5,567 bases of DNA. Origin: Elusimicrobiota bacterium. GTDB taxonomy: Bacteria > Elusimicrobiota > Elusimicrobia > UBA1565 > UBA9628. The notes below the pieces were generated by a model. That model saw nothing but the letters and a program-made list of their open reading frames with translations, was not told where the DNA came from and searched no databases. The stretch covers positions 1 to 5,567 of the forward strand of contig JAHFCD010000191.1 in NCBI GenBank assembly GCA_023249695.1. Reading direction: 5' to 3'. This document shows, one piece after another, positions 4,775-5,567 of the stretch (position 1 is the stretch's first letter; every line of letters starts with the position of its first letter). The position numbers were made by a program, and so were the translations under genes.

Positions 4775-5567
4775 CTAAAATCCTAACCAAACATTTCGAC
4801 TCCGAGCCCCGATTCCACGAGCTCGAGACCTACCGCAAGCTCGGCGGCTACGAAGCCTTGAAGAAGGCGCTGGGGCAGGAGCGCGCGGCGCTCTTGGAAG
4901 AGGTCAAAAAATCGAACCTGCGCGGCCTCGGCGGCGCGGGCTTCCCGACCGGCATGAAGTGGAGCACGGTTCCGCCCGAGGACAAGGTCCCCGGGCCGCG
5001 CTTCGTCGTCGTCAACGCCGACGAGTCCGAGCCCGGCTGCTACAAGGACCGCATTCTCCTGACGCGCGCGCCGCATCAGCTTCTCGAGGGGCTTTTGATC
5101 GCGTCCTACGTGATCGGGAGCAAGGATTCGTTCATCTTCATCCGCGGCGAGTACCAGAACCAGTACGACATCCTGGAAAAGGCGATCGCCGAGGCCGAAA
5201 AGGCCGGTTTCATCGGCGAGAACATTCTCGGCTCCAAGTTCTCCTGCAAGATCATGCTCATGCGCGGCGCCGGAGCGTATATTTCGGGCCTCGACACCGC
5301 TTTGCTCGAGACCATGGAAGGCAAGAAGGCCTGGCCGCGCCAGCCCCCGCCCTTCCCGACCGTCGCCGGCCTCATGGCCAAGCCGACCGTCGTCAACAAC
5401 GTCGAGACCTTGTCCATGCTGCCGTTCATCGTCAACGAGGGCGGCGAGGCGTTCGCCAAGATCGGCGGCCCGAAGTCGGGGGGGACGGTGCTCTTCTCGA
5501 TCTCCGGCTCCGTCGAGAAGCCGGGCCTGTATGAATTCCCGATGGGCGTGAAGCTCCGCGAAGTGCT
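4771..5567 (+). CDS. nuoF: NADH-quinone oxidoreductase subunit F (FMN/nucleotide-binding subunit), N-terminal 265 codons, 3' truncated by the window edge
   Basis: NuoF binds FMN and the reduced nucleotide and starts electron transfer. Seen here are the glycine-rich FMN loop RGLGGAGFPTGMKW (51-64), NADESEPG (82-89), GAGAYISGLDTALL (166-179), PRQPPPFP (189-196) and PTVVNNVETL (205-214). The C-terminal N3 cysteines lie beyond the window. Against Thermus Nqo1 (alignment from memory), Phe70, Lys75, Glu97, Tyr180 and Phe205 are kept as Phe58, Lys63, Glu85, Tyr170 and Phe195. However, Arg65 becomes Leu53, Cys182 becomes Ser172, Glu184 becomes Leu174, Glu185 becomes Asp175, and Lys202 becomes Pro192. 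The reading frame is unbroken through these sites, so a frameshift does not explain them. The start is set by an in-frame TAA at 4762-4764, with ATG 4771 the first candidate after it. No Shine-Dalgarno sequence lies at the usual distance; the first codons are AT-rich. The other candidates, HoxF or HndC-like diaphorase subunits, fit the neighbours less well. Confidence 0.93.
   Translation, partial: MTKILTKHFDSEPRFHELETYRKLGGYEALKKALGQERAALLEEVKKSNLRGLGGAGFPTGMKWSTVPPEDKVPGPRFVVVNADESEPGCYKDRILLTRAPHQLLEGLLIASYVIGSKDSFIFIRGEYQNQYDILEKAIAEAEKAGFIGENILGSKFSCKIMLMRGAGAYISGLDTALLETMEGKKAWPRQPPPFPTVAGLMAKPTVVNNVETLSMLPFIVNEGGEAFAKIGGPKSGGTVLFSISGSVEKPGLYEFPMGVKLREV

Noticed and set aside
4776..4781. 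TAAAAT as a -10 box for an internal promoter
   Set aside because: It lies inside the nuoF coding sequence and has no matching -35 element at the proper spacing.
5266..5355. Frameshift or pseudogene as the cause of the odd NuoF motifs
   Set aside because: The frame is open and family motifs are intact on both sides (GAGAYI before, PTVVNNVETL after). The substitutions are isolated codons.

Overview
The window is a plus-strand interior stretch of a bacterial operon for respiratory complex I (NADH-quinone oxidoreductase, type I). It is GC-rich, with G or C in most third codon positions, and almost entirely coding. It holds the 3' end of nuoM, complete nuoN, nuoA, nuoB, nuoC, nuoD and nuoE, and the first 265 codons of nuoF. 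No promoter, terminator, RNA gene, mobile element or CRISPR array is visible, as expected inside an operon.

Layout: 1-1567 encodes antiporter-like membrane subunits (NuoM end, NuoN). 1564-1926 encodes the small membrane subunit NuoA. 1917-4242 encodes the peripheral quinone module (NuoB with cluster N2, NuoC, NuoD). 4239-5567 encodes the electron-input module (NuoE with cluster N1a, NuoF with the FMN and nucleotide site). Nearly every junction is a 4-nt ATGA stop/start overlap; nuoA/nuoB overlap by 10 nt. The only apparent gap, between nuoE and nuoF, is spanned exactly by a 13-codon mini-ORF that makes ATGA overlaps with both neighbours and carries a perfect 16-bp palindrome.

How the genes work together: NuoE/NuoF would take electrons from a reduced nucleotide and pass them along the iron-sulfur chain to N2 in NuoB. 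Quinone is reduced at the NuoB/NuoD interface, and NuoA, NuoM and NuoN couple this to proton pumping.

Most notable points: (1) NuoF keeps the fold signatures, but the canonical CGEET segment of the nucleotide pocket reads SGLDT and the canonical KPPF reads PPPF, so the usual NADH contacts are altered. (2) The order is M-N-A-B-C-D-E-F, rotated relative to the usual A-to-N order. (3) NuoD lacks the N2-associated histidine, which suggests a low-potential (menaquinone-type) system. (4) The nuoE/nuoF mini-ORF and palindrome.

Organism: a high-GC bacterium. The NuoC and NuoD sequences resemble, from memory, the complex I form found in many non-alphaproteobacterial lineages and as a second copy in some proteobacteria. 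I lean weakly towards an uncultivated phylum such as Elusimicrobiota, but the window contains no decisive taxonomic marker.
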